64,000 nucleotides of DNA from UBA7672 sp963738625 (GTDB lineage Bacteria > Pseudomonadota > Alphaproteobacteria > Caulobacterales > Hyphomonadaceae), in assembly GCA_963738625.1 (NCBI GenBank), contig CAVTXH010000003.1, positions 558,001 through 622,000 on the forward strand, read 5' to 3'. Within the stretch, counting starts at the first letter, position 1. Every line of letters begins with the position of its first letter. Shown here one piece after another: positions 16,858 to 25,748 of the stretch. The position numbers were made by a program, and so were the translations under genes. A model generated the notes under the pieces. It did not search any database, was not told the DNA's origin, and saw only the letters and a list, made by a program, of their open reading frames with translations.

Positions 16858-17298
16858 ATGTTCATCAGACTGCCCGATGATTTCTACCGCGCGCTCACCC
16901 AGGCGCGAAAAGCCGTGAATCGCGGCGACCTGCCCGCCGCAATGGAATGGACCTCGCTTGTCGAGCGCCATCTTCGCATCGCCGAACGTCACGAGGCGCT
17001 CTTCTATCCCAGGCAGAAGGCGCCGCGGGCCGCGGCAAAGCCAAAGGACCCGAGAGAACAGCCCGGCTACCGCAATCCCTGGGTCTGGCCGAAGAGCTGG
17101 ACACCCGAACAGATTGCCGCCGCCGAACGCGAGATGGCTGAAGAGGCGCAGAAGAAGAAAGCGGCCGCCCAAGCCGGCGCGCCTCCGCCGGCAAGCCCAA
17201 GCCAGCAAGCCCAGGCCGGCAAGATTGTGCCGCCGCGAAATCCCGCTAACGTCGGCTCCAGCAGGGGTGAGAACAGCCCTGAGGGAGAGACGCCATGA
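16858..17298 (+). CDS. Hypothetical protein coupled to alpha/beta hydrolase
   Basis: A 146-residue soluble protein. Residues 1-60 look helical (MFIRLPDDFYRALTQARKAVNRGDLPAAMEW), with a short NPWVWPKSWTPEQIAAAEREM block in the middle and an Ala/Pro/Gln-rich, disordered C-terminus. AGGAGA lies just before the ATG at 16858, and the upstream in-frame sequence is repeat DNA, so a longer form is unlikely. Its stop overlaps the next start by four bases. Unrecognised. Confidence 0.65.
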   Translation: MFIRLPDDFYRALTQARKAVNRGDLPAAMEWTSLVERHLRIAERHEALFYPRQKAPRAAAKPKDPREQPGYRNPWVWPKSWTPEQIAAAEREMAEEAQKKKAAAQAGAPPPASPSQQAQAGKIVPPRNPANVGSSRGENSPEGETP

Positions 17299-18431
17299 TT
17301 TCGACGATCACATCGGCGCTGATGTCGCTGAGCATGATGCAGCAGGCTGCGCTCGTGCACCCCGAAGCGCCGTCCGCAAAGCCGCCCGTCGTCGAGAAGA
17401 CCGTCGCGCTGCCCGTCGCGCCGCCAAAGCCGGCGACCCCTGTCGTCGGCAACGACCCGCGCACCGGCAAGCCGGTCGAGAAGAAGGGCCTCGGGCCGAC
17501 TGACTACGCCTACACCATGCCGGAAGGCGTCACGACCAAGGAGGTCGTCTACTATTCCGAAGGCGTCCCCTGCTACGCCAAGATCTTCTATCCCAAGGGC
17601 TTCAACCCTCAGACCAGCAAACTGCCCGCCGTGGTGCTCGGACAGGGCTGGGCGGGAACGCATGTGTCGATCGAGAAGTATGCGGCGGCGTTCGCCAGGC
17701 ACGGCCTTGTGGCGATGACGATCGACTATCGCGGCTGGGGCAATTCGGAAGGGCATGTGCGGCTGATCTCGCCGGTCAATCTCGGCGGCGGCATGGAGAA
17801 GGACGAGAGCCGCCACAAGATCATCGAGAACGCCACTGTCTGGGTTAAGCGCACCAAGCTCGATGCGCGCGACCAGCAGGACGACTATCGCAACGCCATC
17901 TCCTTCATCCAGGGCGAGCCGGGCGTGAACCCTGACCTCATCGGCGTATGGGGCTCGAGCTATGCCGGCGGCAACTCGCTGGCGGTGGCCGGACAGGATG
18001 CGCGCGTCAAGGCGATCGCCATCCAGATTCCCGGCATCGGCGGCAATCCGGACGGCACGCCGCCGCAGAGCTATTCCGGCCCGATCCTGCAGGACGCGAT
18101 TCTGCGCGCCCGCACCGGCCAGGGCGCGGAGATGTGGACAGGCTATTCCCGCTCGCTCTTGATCGACTCGGAAATGCTGGAAGCCAACCGCGAGAACAAC
18201 ACGCTGCAATGGGCCAGGAATATCGGCGCGCGTCCGTTCATGGTCGTGGTCGCTCAGTATGACGAGCTGATCAACAACGACAACGCCGGCAAGAAGGCGC
18301 TGGAATATGCGAAGGGGCCGAAGGAATACATCGTCGTGCCCGACATCACCCACTTCGAAATGTATTCCGGCAAACCGTTCGAGATCTCGTCGGAAGCAGC
18401 AGCGCGGTGGTTCACGACGCACCTGAAGTAG
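17295..18431 (+). CDS. Alpha/beta hydrolase
   Basis: A 378-residue hydrolase with a variable, Pro-rich N-terminus (residues 1-65, possibly a membrane signal at the start) and an alpha/beta hydrolase fold. The nucleophile elbow is GSSYAGG (Ser222), the oxyanion region is GQGWAGTH, and YRGWGNSEGH is typical of dienelactone-hydrolase and acetyl-xylan-esterase-like members. The acid and base are probably in QYDELINND (about 325) and DITHFEMY (about 353). Substrate unknown. The start is in an ATGA overlap with the preceding gene. Confidence 0.82.
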   Translation: MISTITSALMSLSMMQQAALVHPEAPSAKPPVVEKTVALPVAPPKPATPVVGNDPRTGKPVEKKGLGPTDYAYTMPEGVTTKEVVYYSEGVPCYAKIFYPKGFNPQTSKLPAVVLGQGWAGTHVSIEKYAAAFARHGLVAMTIDYRGWGNSEGHVRLISPVNLGGGMEKDESRHKIIENATVWVKRTKLDARDQQDDYRNAISFIQGEPGVNPDLIGVWGSSYAGGNSLAVAGQDARVKAIAIQIPGIGGNPDGTPPQSYSGPILQDAILRARTGQGAEMWTGYSRSLLIDSEMLEANRENNTLQWARNIGARPFMVVVAQYDELINNDNAGKKALEYAKGPKEYIVVPDITHFEMYSGKPFEISSEAAARWFTTHLK

Positions 18432-18441
18432 ATGCTGCTTT

Positions 18442-18602
18442 CTTCCCCCGCGCAGCGGGGGAAGTACGGCGGTTAACGCGCAGCGTTGACGGGATGGGGG
18501 CGAGTCTCGAGGAGACTCGTTGAGATAATCCCCTTGGCGCTCGCCCCCTACGTCTCGACGCTTCGCGTCGATCCACTTCCCCCGCGCTTTGCGCGGGGGC
18601 AG
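18442..18602. repeat. Palindromic repeat (CTTCCCCCGCGC family)
   Basis: Copies of a CTTCCCCCGC..GCGGGGGAAG hairpin lie at 18443-18464 and, related, at 18575-18600. Between them, GGGGGCGAG and CTCGCCCCC form a second, inner inverted pair. The whole resembles a nested REP-like element distinct from the others in this window. Confidence 0.65.
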
Positions 18603-18607
18603 AAATC

Positions 18608-18642
18608 GCGGCGGACCGGGGCTCGGTCCGCCGCTTCTGTTT
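18608..18642 (+). terminator. Rho-independent terminator after the hydrolase gene
   Basis: GCGGCGGACCG and CGGTCCGCCGC form an 11-pair stem around a four-base loop, followed by TTCTGTTT. It would end transcription from the alpha/beta hydrolase operon before the radical SAM gene. Confidence 0.65.
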
Positions 18643-18754
18643 CGGGGTGGGTTTCTGCTTGCGGGCTGTCCCACCCTCGGGCTTTTCAGCCCGGCCGTTT
18701 CGGGGAGGCCATCCACAAAACATACGAGAATGCGGGCGAGGGCAAGCACGATTT

Positions 18755-18769
18755 GTTCTTGCTTTGATC
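18755..18769 (+). promoter_or_regulatory. SOS-box-like sequence (GTTC-N7-GATC)
   Basis: The alphaproteobacterial LexA site is GTTC-N7-GTTC. Here GTTC (18755-18758) is followed after seven bases by GATC (18766-18769), one base off the consensus. It lies 47 bases upstream of the radical SAM start. LexA control is inference only. Confidence 0.3.
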
Positions 18770-18815
18770 ACTTTATGTTTCTACCATCTGGCGTTGTGGA
18801 TATGGGATTACCCCG

Positions 18816-19958
18816 ATGCCGCCTCAGGAAAGGTGGAAGACCCGATCGCTCGGCGCCGACTGGTCGGAAACGCAGGACCTTGCCCGTGGCCGCGGGGCGC
18901 TGTCGAACGCGACCGGGCGGTTCGAGAAACAGTATGCCGAGCCGTTCGACGACGGCTGGGGCGAGGAAGGCGACGAGGACTGGAAACCCCAGACGCTGAA
19001 GACCGAAACGATCGTCGAGCGGCCGAAGACGATCATCACCTACAACACCTCGCCGGACATTTCCTTCGACCGCACGATCAATCCCTACAAGGGCTGCGAA
19101 CATGGCTGCATCTACTGCTATGCGCGGCCCAACCACGCCTACCGCGGCCTGTCGCCGGGGCTGGATTTCGAGAGCAAGATTTTCGTGAAGCCCGGCGCGG
19201 CGGCGCTCTTGGAAAAGGAGCTGGCGAAGAAGAGCTACAAGCCCAGCCTGATCATGCTGGCGGGCGATACAGACATCTATCAGCCGCTGGAGCGCGAGCT
19301 GAAGATCACGCGCTCGATCCTCGAAGTGCTGGCGCGGCACGATCATCCGGCCTGCCTGATCACCAAGTCGGCGCTGGTGACGCGCGATCTCGACATACTG
19401 GCGCCGATGGCGGCGAAGGGGCTGGTTTCGGTGGCCATATCCTTCACCACGCTGGACAAGAGGCTGGCCCGCACGATGGAGCCTCGCTGCGCAGCGCCGC
19501 ACCGGCGCGTCGAGACGATGCGGGAGCTGAGCGCAGCCGGCATTCCGGTGACGGTGATGACGGCGCCGATCATCCCCGCCCTCAACGACCCCGAGCTGGA
19601 AGAGCTGCTGGAAGCCGCCGCCGGCGCCGGCGCGAAACGCGCCGGCTATGTGCTGCTGCGCCTGCCGCTGGAGATCGCAGGCCTCTTCACCGAATGGCTC
19701 GAGGCGAACTATCCGGATCGCGCGAAAAAAGTGATGTCGCTGCTGCGCGCGGCGCATCGCGGTGAGGATTATCGTTCGGAATGGAAGACGAGGCAGCGCG
19801 GCGATGGCCCCTACGCCCAGCTGATCCAGGCGCGCTTCCTCAATGCGACGAAACGGCTGGGCCTCAACACCGTCAACTTCACGCTGCGCACCGACCTCTT
19901 CCGGCCGCCGGCGCCGAAGGAGTCGAGCGGGCAGATGTCGCTGTTCGGCGAAGAATAA
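18816..19958 (+). CDS. PA0069-family radical SAM protein
   Basis: A 380-residue radical SAM enzyme. The cluster motif is YKGCEHGCIYCYARP (Cys94, Cys98, Cys101), the CxxxCxxC of the family, preceded by FDRTINP. Together with the NHAYRGLSPGLDFESKI segment and the SplB-like layout this is the PA0069 family, which is widespread, single-copy and of unknown reaction; relatives include spore photoproduct lyase. Start choice is uncertain since the ribosome site is weak. The gene follows a terminator and an SOS-like box and precedes ccrM. Confidence 0.88.
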   Translation: MPPQERWKTRSLGADWSETQDLARGRGALSNATGRFEKQYAEPFDDGWGEEGDEDWKPQTLKTETIVERPKTIITYNTSPDISFDRTINPYKGCEHGCIYCYARPNHAYRGLSPGLDFESKIFVKPGAAALLEKELAKKSYKPSLIMLAGDTDIYQPLERELKITRSILEVLARHDHPACLITKSALVTRDLDILAPMAAKGLVSVAISFTTLDKRLARTMEPRCAAPHRRVETMRELSAAGIPVTVMTAPIIPALNDPELEELLEAAAGAGAKRAGYVLLRLPLEIAGLFTEWLEANYPDRAKKVMSLLRAAHRGEDYRSEWKTRQRGDGPYAQLIQARFLNATKRLGLNTVNFTLRTDLFRPPAPKESSGQMSLFGEE

Positions 19959-20039
19959 TTTCAGTTGCCTGAGGATGGCCCGCCCATGCCGCGCAAACAG
20001 CTCCGAAAACCAGCCAAAAACGCGCACCGCCAAATCATG

Positions 20040-20093
20040 GTAAATGCGGCTTAACCATTGACTCAACAGCTTATTTACTCGGGTCAGCGACTC
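20040..20093 (+). promoter_or_regulatory. ccrM promoter region: CtrA-like box and two GANTC sites
   Basis: GTAA-N7-TTAAC (20040-20055) matches the CtrA consensus TTAA-N7-TTAA except for one base. GACTC sites, targets of CcrM itself, occur at 20060-20064 and 20089-20093, between that box and the start at 20138. In Caulobacter, ccrM is activated by CtrA and its leader carries two GANTC sites. Conservation here is read directly; function is inferred. Confidence 0.55.
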
Positions 20094-20137
20094 TCGCTGC
20101 TTCAGTCCGGTGTTCGGGCGTGGCGTGAGATTTCGAC

Positions 20138-21319
20138 ATGGCGATCAAAACGATCGACCCTATCCAGAAGAATTCTGCAAAAGCCAGGGCGGTCGCGCCT
20201 GCCGCGAAGCCTAATGCTACGAAATCCGGCGGCAAATCGGCCCTGCCCCTCGACCAGATCATTGTCGGCGACTGCATCGAGAGCATGAACGCTCTGCCCG
20301 CAGGCTCGATCGACCTTATCTTCGCGGACCCGCCCTACAACCTGCAGCTCGGCGGCGACCTGATGCGCCCCGACAATTCCCATGTCGACGCCGTCACCAA
20401 TGACTGGGACAAATTCGACAGTTTCGCCGCCTACGACAAATTCACCCGCGACTGGCTGAAGGCCGCACGCCGCGTGCTGAAGCCGGATGGCGCAATCTGG
20501 GTCATCGGCAGTTACCACAACATCTTCCGCGTCGGCGCGGCGATCCAGGATCTCGGCTTCTGGATCCTCAATGACGTGGTGTGGAACAAGTCGAACCCGA
20601 TGCCGAACTTCAAGGGCACGCGTCTTGCCAACGCCCATGAAACTTTGATCTGGGCGGCGCGCAGCCAGGACCAGAAGAAATACACCTTCAACTACGACGC
20701 GCTGAAGACCGCCAACGACGACATCCAGATGCGGTCCGACTGGTGGACGTTCCCGATCTGCTCGGGCGGCGAGCGCATGAAGAATGACGACGGCAAGAAA
20801 TCCCATCCGACCCAGAAGCCCGAAGCCCTGCTGCATCGCATCCTCGTCGGCACCACCAATCCGGGCGACGTGATCCTCGATCCGTTCTTCGGCACCGGCA
20901 CGACCGGCGCCGTCGCCAAGCTGCTCGACCGCCGCTTCATCGGCCTCGAGCGCGACAAGGACTATGTCGAGGTCGCGACCCGCCGCATCGAGAATGTGCG
21001 CCAGCTGGGCTCGGAATACATCGAGGTCCAGTCGAGCAAGAAATCCGAGCCGCGCGTGCCGTTCGGCGCGCTGGTCGAACACGGCCTCGTCCGTCCCGGC
21101 GATCGCTTGTATTGCCCGCAGAACCGCCATGTCGCGCGCGTGCGCGCCGATGGCTCGCTCGCCAATGGCGATGCGACCGGCTCGATCCATCGCATGGGCG
21201 CGCATGTGCAGAATGCGCCCTCGTGCAATGGCTGGACGTTCTGGCACTACAAGTCGGACCAGGGCCTCGCCCCCATCGACCTGCTGCGCCGGAAGTTCCG
21301 CACGCAGATGGGGCTGTAG
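20138..21319 (+). CDS. ccrM: CcrM-type DNA adenine methyltransferase (GANTC)
   Basis: A 393-residue beta-class N6-adenine methyltransferase. The catalytic motif DPPYNLQL is at 64-71, before the SAM motif DPFFGTGTTG near 250, the beta-class order. The HPTQKPEALLHRI segment and a C-terminal domain of about 90 residues (PFGALVEHGLVRPGDRLYC to the end) are typical of CcrM, which methylates GANTC after replication and controls the cell cycle. The N-terminus is about 30 residues longer than in Caulobacter and Ala/Lys-rich. It stands alone with its own regulated promoter. Confidence 0.93.
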   Translation: MAIKTIDPIQKNSAKARAVAPAAKPNATKSGGKSALPLDQIIVGDCIESMNALPAGSIDLIFADPPYNLQLGGDLMRPDNSHVDAVTNDWDKFDSFAAYDKFTRDWLKAARRVLKPDGAIWVIGSYHNIFRVGAAIQDLGFWILNDVVWNKSNPMPNFKGTRLANAHETLIWAARSQDQKKYTFNYDALKTANDDIQMRSDWWTFPICSGGERMKNDDGKKSHPTQKPEALLHRILVGTTNPGDVILDPFFGTGTTGAVAKLLDRRFIGLERDKDYVEVATRRIENVRQLGSEYIEVQSSKKSEPRVPFGALVEHGLVRPGDRLYCPQNRHVARVRADGSLANGDATGSIHRMGAHVQNAPSCNGWTFWHYKSDQGLAPIDLLRRKFRTQMGL

Positions 21320-21326
21320 GCTGACG

Positions 21327-21701
21327 CTACCGCGCGATCGACATCCGTTTGCGCGCGACTTCCTTCTTCAGCTTGTAGCCGACGCGCGCGATCGCCTCGA
21401 TCGCGGGGACGAGTTCACGGCCGAGGGGCGTCAGCGAATATTCGACCGAAGGCGGCGATGAACCGACCACGCGGCGGTCGACCACGCCCTTCTCTTCCAG
21501 CTCCTTGAGACGCGTGGACAGCATCTTGGCCGAGATCGGCTTGATGTCAGAACGAAGTTCGGAAAAGCGCCGCGCGCCGCCGGAAAGATACCAAATGACA
21601 TTAGGCGTCCACATGCCGCCGATCAGCGTCATGCACGTGCCGATGGGACACAGCCCGTCGGCCGGCTCGTTCACCGCGCTCTTGCGCATCTTCAGGGCCA
21701 T
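21327..21701 (-). CDS. HxlR-family transcriptional regulator
   Basis: A 124-residue winged-helix regulator. CPIGTCMTLIGGMWTPNVIWYLSGGARRFSEL and ISAKMLSTRLKELEEKGVVDR are the HxlR pattern, a DUF24-type redox or electrophile sensor in other bacteria. The conserved Cys near the N-terminus (CPIGTC) is a candidate sensing residue. It is convergent with ccrM and divergent from nitronate monooxygenase and GST, which it may control through repeats at 21718-21762. Confidence 0.88.
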   Translation of the reverse strand: MALKMRKSAVNEPADGLCPIGTCMTLIGGMWTPNVIWYLSGGARRFSELRSDIKPISAKMLSTRLKELEEKGVVDRRVVGSSPPSVEYSLTPLGRELVPAIEAIARVGYKLKKEVARKRMSIAR

Positions 21702-21717
21702 TACCGCCTGCTCCCCT

Positions 21718-21762
21718 GGTTACTCGCCGGTTACGCCTTTTTCTCTGGTAACATGCCGGTAC
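21718..21762. promoter_or_regulatory. Paired operator-like repeats in HxlR/nitronate monooxygenase gap
   Basis: Two GGTTAC copies start at 21718 and 21729; GGTAAC and GGTAC start at 21747 and 21758. Each pair is spaced 11 bases, one helical turn, and the two pairs are inverted relative to each other. This symmetry in a 118-base divergent gap fits a dimeric winged-helix regulator, presumably the adjacent HxlR protein. Confidence 0.5.
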
Positions 21763-21819
21763 ATGGTTTCCAAACGTAATCGACTAGCCTAGCTCATCTG
21801 CCGAGGACAAGGACACGCG

Positions 21820-22875
21820 ATGGCCGCCGCGACAGACATAACCCGACGTCTCGAAATCAAGCATCCCATCGTGCAGGGCCCGTTCGGCGGCGGCATCTCC
21901 ACCCCGCAGCTCGTCGCCGAAGTGGGCAAGGCCGGCGGGCTAGGTTCGTTCGGCGCCTACACCAATTCCCCCAGCGAGATCGAGGGCATCGCGCGCAGCA
22001 TCCGCGATCTCAGCGACAGGCCCTTCGCGCTGAACCTTTGGGTCTCTGACCACGATCGTGGCGGCGACCGGCTGACGCAGGAACAGTTCGACGCCGTGTG
22101 GAAAATCTTCAAGCCGCTGTATGACGAGTTCGAACTTGAAAAGCCCATTCCGCCGCTCAGGTATTTCCACGGCTTCGAAAGCCAGATCGAAGCGCTGATA
22201 GAGGCGCGGCCGGCGGCTTTCAGCTTCGTGTTCGGCGTGCCCAAGCCCTTCATCCTCGCCGAGTGCAGCCGGCAGGGCATCACCACAATCGGCGCCGTCA
22301 CCACGCTGGCCGAAGCCGAGGCGATGGATTCGGCGGGCGTCGACATTATTCTCGCGACCGGCTTCGAGGCAGCGGGGCATCGGCCGTCCTTCCTGGGGTC
22401 GGCGGAGCTGAGCCTGATGGGCACGCTGACGCTGACACGCCTGATCGCGGCCAGGATCAGGCGGCCCGTCATCGCCGCGGGCGGCATCGTCGATCGCGCC
22501 GGCATCCAGGCGGCGCTGGACCTCGGCGCATCGGCGGCGCAGCTCGGCACGGCGTTCCTTGCCTGCGAGGAGTCCGGCGCAACGCAACAGCATCGCGATG
22601 CGCTGTTCGGAAAGGCGGCGCAAAACACGGTGCTGACGCGCACCTATTCGGGACGGCTCGCGCGCGGCATCCCTAACCGGCTGATCGAGGCGCTGACGCC
22701 CTACGCCGACAAGCTGCCGCCCTTCCCGATCGAGGTGTGGTTCACCACTCCGCTGCGCCGGGCGGCGGCGGCGCAGGGGCGGACGGATTTTCTTGCACTC
22801 TACGCAGGCCAGGGCGCGCCGCTGCTGAAGCACCGGACCGTCGCCAGCCTGATGAACGACCTTGCCGCCAACTGA
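21820..22875 (+). CDS. Nitronate monooxygenase (2-nitropropane dioxygenase family)
   Basis: A 351-residue FMN-dependent TIM-barrel enzyme that oxidises alkyl nitronates. The start IKHPIVQGPFGGGISTPQLVAEV, the ATGFEAAGHRPSFLG segment carrying the catalytic His, and VIAAGGIVDRAGIQAALDLGASAAQLGTAFL for FMN phosphate binding are all present. GST follows after 15 bases and the two are probably cotranscribed under the HxlR regulator, suggesting detoxification of nitro or electrophilic compounds. Confidence 0.9.
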   Translation: MAAATDITRRLEIKHPIVQGPFGGGISTPQLVAEVGKAGGLGSFGAYTNSPSEIEGIARSIRDLSDRPFALNLWVSDHDRGGDRLTQEQFDAVWKIFKPLYDEFELEKPIPPLRYFHGFESQIEALIEARPAAFSFVFGVPKPFILAECSRQGITTIGAVTTLAEAEAMDSAGVDIILATGFEAAGHRPSFLGSAELSLMGTLTLTRLIAARIRRPVIAAGGIVDRAGIQAALDLGASAAQLGTAFLACEESGATQQHRDALFGKAAQNTVLTRTYSGRLARGIPNRLIEALTPYADKLPPFPIEVWFTTPLRRAAAAQGRTDFLALYAGQGAPLLKHRTVASLMNDLAAN

Positions 22876-22890
22876 CTTCAACAGGAGAGA

Positions 22891-23508
22891 ATGATGAAGC
22901 TGTATTATATGCCGGGCGCGTGCTCGCTGGCCACGCACATCCTCATGCGCGAGAGCGGGCAGAAGGTGGAGCTGGAAAAGGTCGGCCGCGACAAGAAGAC
23001 CGAGAGCGGCGCCAACTTTCTCGAGATCAGCCCCAAGGGCTATGTGCCGGCGCTTCGACTCGATGACGGCGATATCCTGACCGAGAACGTCGTCGTGCAT
23101 AACTATCTTGCCGACCTGAAGCCGGAGTCGAAACTGGCGCCGGCGCCCGGCAGCAAGGCGCGACTGAAGCAGGACGAACTCGCCCTCTACATCACCACCG
23201 AGATCCACAAGACCTACAGCCCGCTGTTCAATCCGGCGACGCCGGACGAGGTGAAGAAGGGCCAGAAGGACAAGCTGGTGCAGCGCTACGACCTGATTGA
23301 GAAGCTGCTGTCGGATGGCAGGCCCTATCTGACGGGTCAGAATTTCGCGACGGTGGACTCCTATCTCTTCACCGTGACGCGCTGGGCGGCGGCTGTGGGC
23401 CTGGATCTGTCGGCCTTCCCGAAGCTGCTCGAGTTCCAAAAGCGTGTCGCAGCGCGTCCCGCCGTGCACGCGGCTCTGGAAGCGGAAGGCCTGCTCAAGG
23501 CCTCCTAG
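22891..23508 (+). CDS. gstA: Glutathione S-transferase, beta class
   Basis: A 205-residue GST. The N-terminus MKLYYMPGACSLATHI carries the catalytic Cys of the bacterial beta class, then NPKGYVPAL-like KGYVPALRL with the cis-proline, and TENVVVHNYLAD. The C-terminal helical domain includes the ATVDSYLFTVTRWA N-capping motif. GAGAG lies just upstream of the double Met start. Second gene of the unit with nitronate monooxygenase. Confidence 0.9.
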   Translation: MMKLYYMPGACSLATHILMRESGQKVELEKVGRDKKTESGANFLEISPKGYVPALRLDDGDILTENVVVHNYLADLKPESKLAPAPGSKARLKQDELALYITTEIHKTYSPLFNPATPDEVKKGQKDKLVQRYDLIEKLLSDGRPYLTGQNFATVDSYLFTVTRWAAAVGLDLSAFPKLLEFQKRVAARPAVHAALEAEGLLKAS

Positions 23509-23600
23509 CCGGAAAGGTACTGCATCCTGAGTCTCGGACGCCTCCAAGACGTCCCTCCGTCAGACGCGCGAACGCGGGTCTGCCGGAAGGGGTGCGGCGG

Positions 23601-24146
23601 TTACTGCGCCTTCGCCGCCGCCTCGTGCGATTCCTGCAGGCTCGGATAGAACTGCATGAACACGGTGTCGGTCTTGCCGGCGTGTTCCTGGTGGCAGGAG
23701 TAGCAGGCCTGGCTGCGGGGGATGGCGTTGCCGGTCTTCGCCCCGGCGCCGAAGCCGTAGAACGTCCACGTGCCGGGGCCGGCCTTTTCATCCTTCACAT
23801 GCAGCGAGCGGCCGATGGCCTTGCCCTGTGTCTTGCCGCCCTTGGCCGGCGCGATTTCCTCAACCGGTTGCCGCACTTCGAGGTCGAGCATCGCGCCGAC
23901 CGGGAATTTGCCGGTCTTGACGTAGGCCTCGTAGCTTTCGGGATCCATACGCACGGTGTTCAACGTGACGCCGCCATCGCCTTCATAGCTAAGCGCGTAG
24001 GTTGTGCCGACGGCGGGCCAGCGATCGCGGCCCTCCGGGATCACTATCTTACCGTCCTTGTCGAATGTCGGTCCCGCGAAAGCGGCGGCGGCAAGCGAGG
24101 CCGCGGCAAGAATGCCGAGGCCGGCTGCGGCGAGAGGTCGTTTCAT
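23601..24146 (-). CDS. Cytochrome P460 family protein
   Basis: A 181-residue exported haem protein. A signal peptide ends near residue 24 (AAFAGP). The haem c attachment site is CYSCH (Cys148, Cys151, His152), followed by QEHAGKTDTVFMQFYP, the usual P460 C-terminal block; DRWP near residue 42 is also conserved. P460 members oxidise small nitrogen compounds or act in stress defence; the role here is unknown. It is convergent with GST. Confidence 0.85.
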   Translation of the reverse strand: MKRPLAAAGLGILAAASLAAAAFAGPTFDKDGKIVIPEGRDRWPAVGTTYALSYEGDGGVTLNTVRMDPESYEAYVKTGKFPVGAMLDLEVRQPVEEIAPAKGGKTQGKAIGRSLHVKDEKAGPGTWTFYGFGAGAKTGNAIPRSQACYSCHQEHAGKTDTVFMQFYPSLQESHEAAAKAQ

Positions 24147-24335
24147 GATGTGTGTCCGTCCCTTTTTGGGATTTCGTTGGGGAGTAGTCCGACCGCACGC
24201 TACAGTGAGCTACGGACGCCGCTGGAACGCAAGACAACCCGCCCCGCCTTTGCAGACAAACAGCCGAGCTTTCGCGCCAAAGCGCGCGGTTTCACGCCAG
24301 TTTGAGCGGTCGATGCCCCGCAACTCCCGCCAGGT

Positions 24336-25482
24336 TCAGCGGCCCTCTTCGGCCGCGTTGGCCTTCACCGTCCTGCCCTCGCGCTCCTGCTTGCGGGCGC
24401 CGGCGAGGATGCCTTCCATCGCGTAGTTGCCCTCGTGGCAGGCGTACTCGTAGAAGGGCTGTTTGGAATGGTTGAGCGCCATCTCGCCCTTCCACGGCTG
24501 CGAGTATTGCGTCGGATCCTCGACGGCGAATTCGTAGGTAATCTGGCCGTCATTCCAGCGCGTGAAGCGCTCGGTGAGCTTGCCGTCCTTGCTGATGTAG
24601 CCGCGCTGGGCGGGGTTCACGTTCTTGGTCTCGACGACCAGCGTCGCGCCTTCATACCAGCCGACGCTGTCGCCCAGCCATTTCTTGATGACGTTCGGGC
24701 CGTACTTGGCTTCCGAGGCGTTCTTGACGATCGGGATGATGCGGGCGTCGTGCACCATTTCCACAACGATCATCACGTGACCGGGCGACTGCACGATCTG
24801 GTAGGTGTTGTTGTAGAGCACATTGGTCATCACCGGGCCGCCGGTATTGCCGAAGCCGATGATGCAGCGCTCGCCCATCGGGCGCGTTTCAGGATTGTCG
24901 TAGGAGCCGAAGCCGCCGCCGGCATTGCGGTCGACAGCGCCTGGGCCCTGCACGGTGCCAGTGCGCGAGGCGGCGCCGGTCGGCGCGGCAGGCGCGCCGG
25001 CGCGCGGGACGGGCGGCAGGCGCGCCGGCAGCCGTCTTGCGCGGGATGCGTCCGTCGGCGGGCTCGACGATCCAGGACGAGCGCGGCTCGCCCTTGACGA
25101 CGGCGACTGTCTTGCCGGGATCGACCCAGAAGGCGTTGTAGCCGCCGCCGGAGAGAAGATCGCTGCCGTCGAGCAGCGTCTTGTCTTTCGGGTCGGCGGG
25201 CTTGGCGTCCTCGCGCGTGCGGTTGTTGTAGTAGTCCTCACCTTCCATCTTCTTGATCTCGGCGGGCGTCATGACGAGGTTCGGATAATCGGGCGAACGC
25301 TGCATGTCGGTGATGGAGGCGTTGGTCCAGAAGCCCTGCAGGTCGGGCGCGCCCCAGCTTGTCCTGGGCGGGGAATAACCCGGCGCCGACTGGGTGGCCG
25401 ACTGGGCGAATGCGGCGCCGACGAAAGCCGTCGCCATGGCGGACGCGCAAAGGACGGCCGCGAGCCTCTTGGTCGATGTCAT
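24336..25482 (-). pseudogene. Secreted WTN/CHEGNY-family protein, frameshifted
   Basis: A single gene appears split by a one-base shift. The first part (start 25482, with GGAGGAGGG upstream) has a signal peptide and SWGAPDLQGFWTNASITDMQRS; the second part, in another frame, holds ERCIIGFGNTGGPVMTNVLYNN and ends with FYEYACHEGNYAMEGILAGAR. The shift falls near 25000-25030, where GCCGGCGCGCCTGCCGC is repeated 28 bases apart, so one base too many. The intact gene at 30525-31610 is a paralogue and shows the frame that should continue. It may be a true mutation or a sequencing error in GC-rich DNA. Confidence 0.75.
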
Positions 25483-25748
25483 TGGATCCCTCCTCCAGAG
25501 CCCCGCTCTTCCGGGGGATGGCGGCGCGCGGCGTGCGCCGCGACGTCCGTCAGGCACCGGTTTTGGAGGACGGAGCGGTTTCAGACAAGGCTGACTGGAG
25601 ACGGGATTGGCGGCGAATCCGCTGCCGCACGGGCTTTTGTTCGGGCGTCACGCTAATTGCTGCACCGCCGAAGACGGGCTAAGGGAACGTCCCAGTTCGG
25701 TATGGCGGGGCTGGAACGGCCGGACCTGAGTGACGGGAGAGAGACGTA

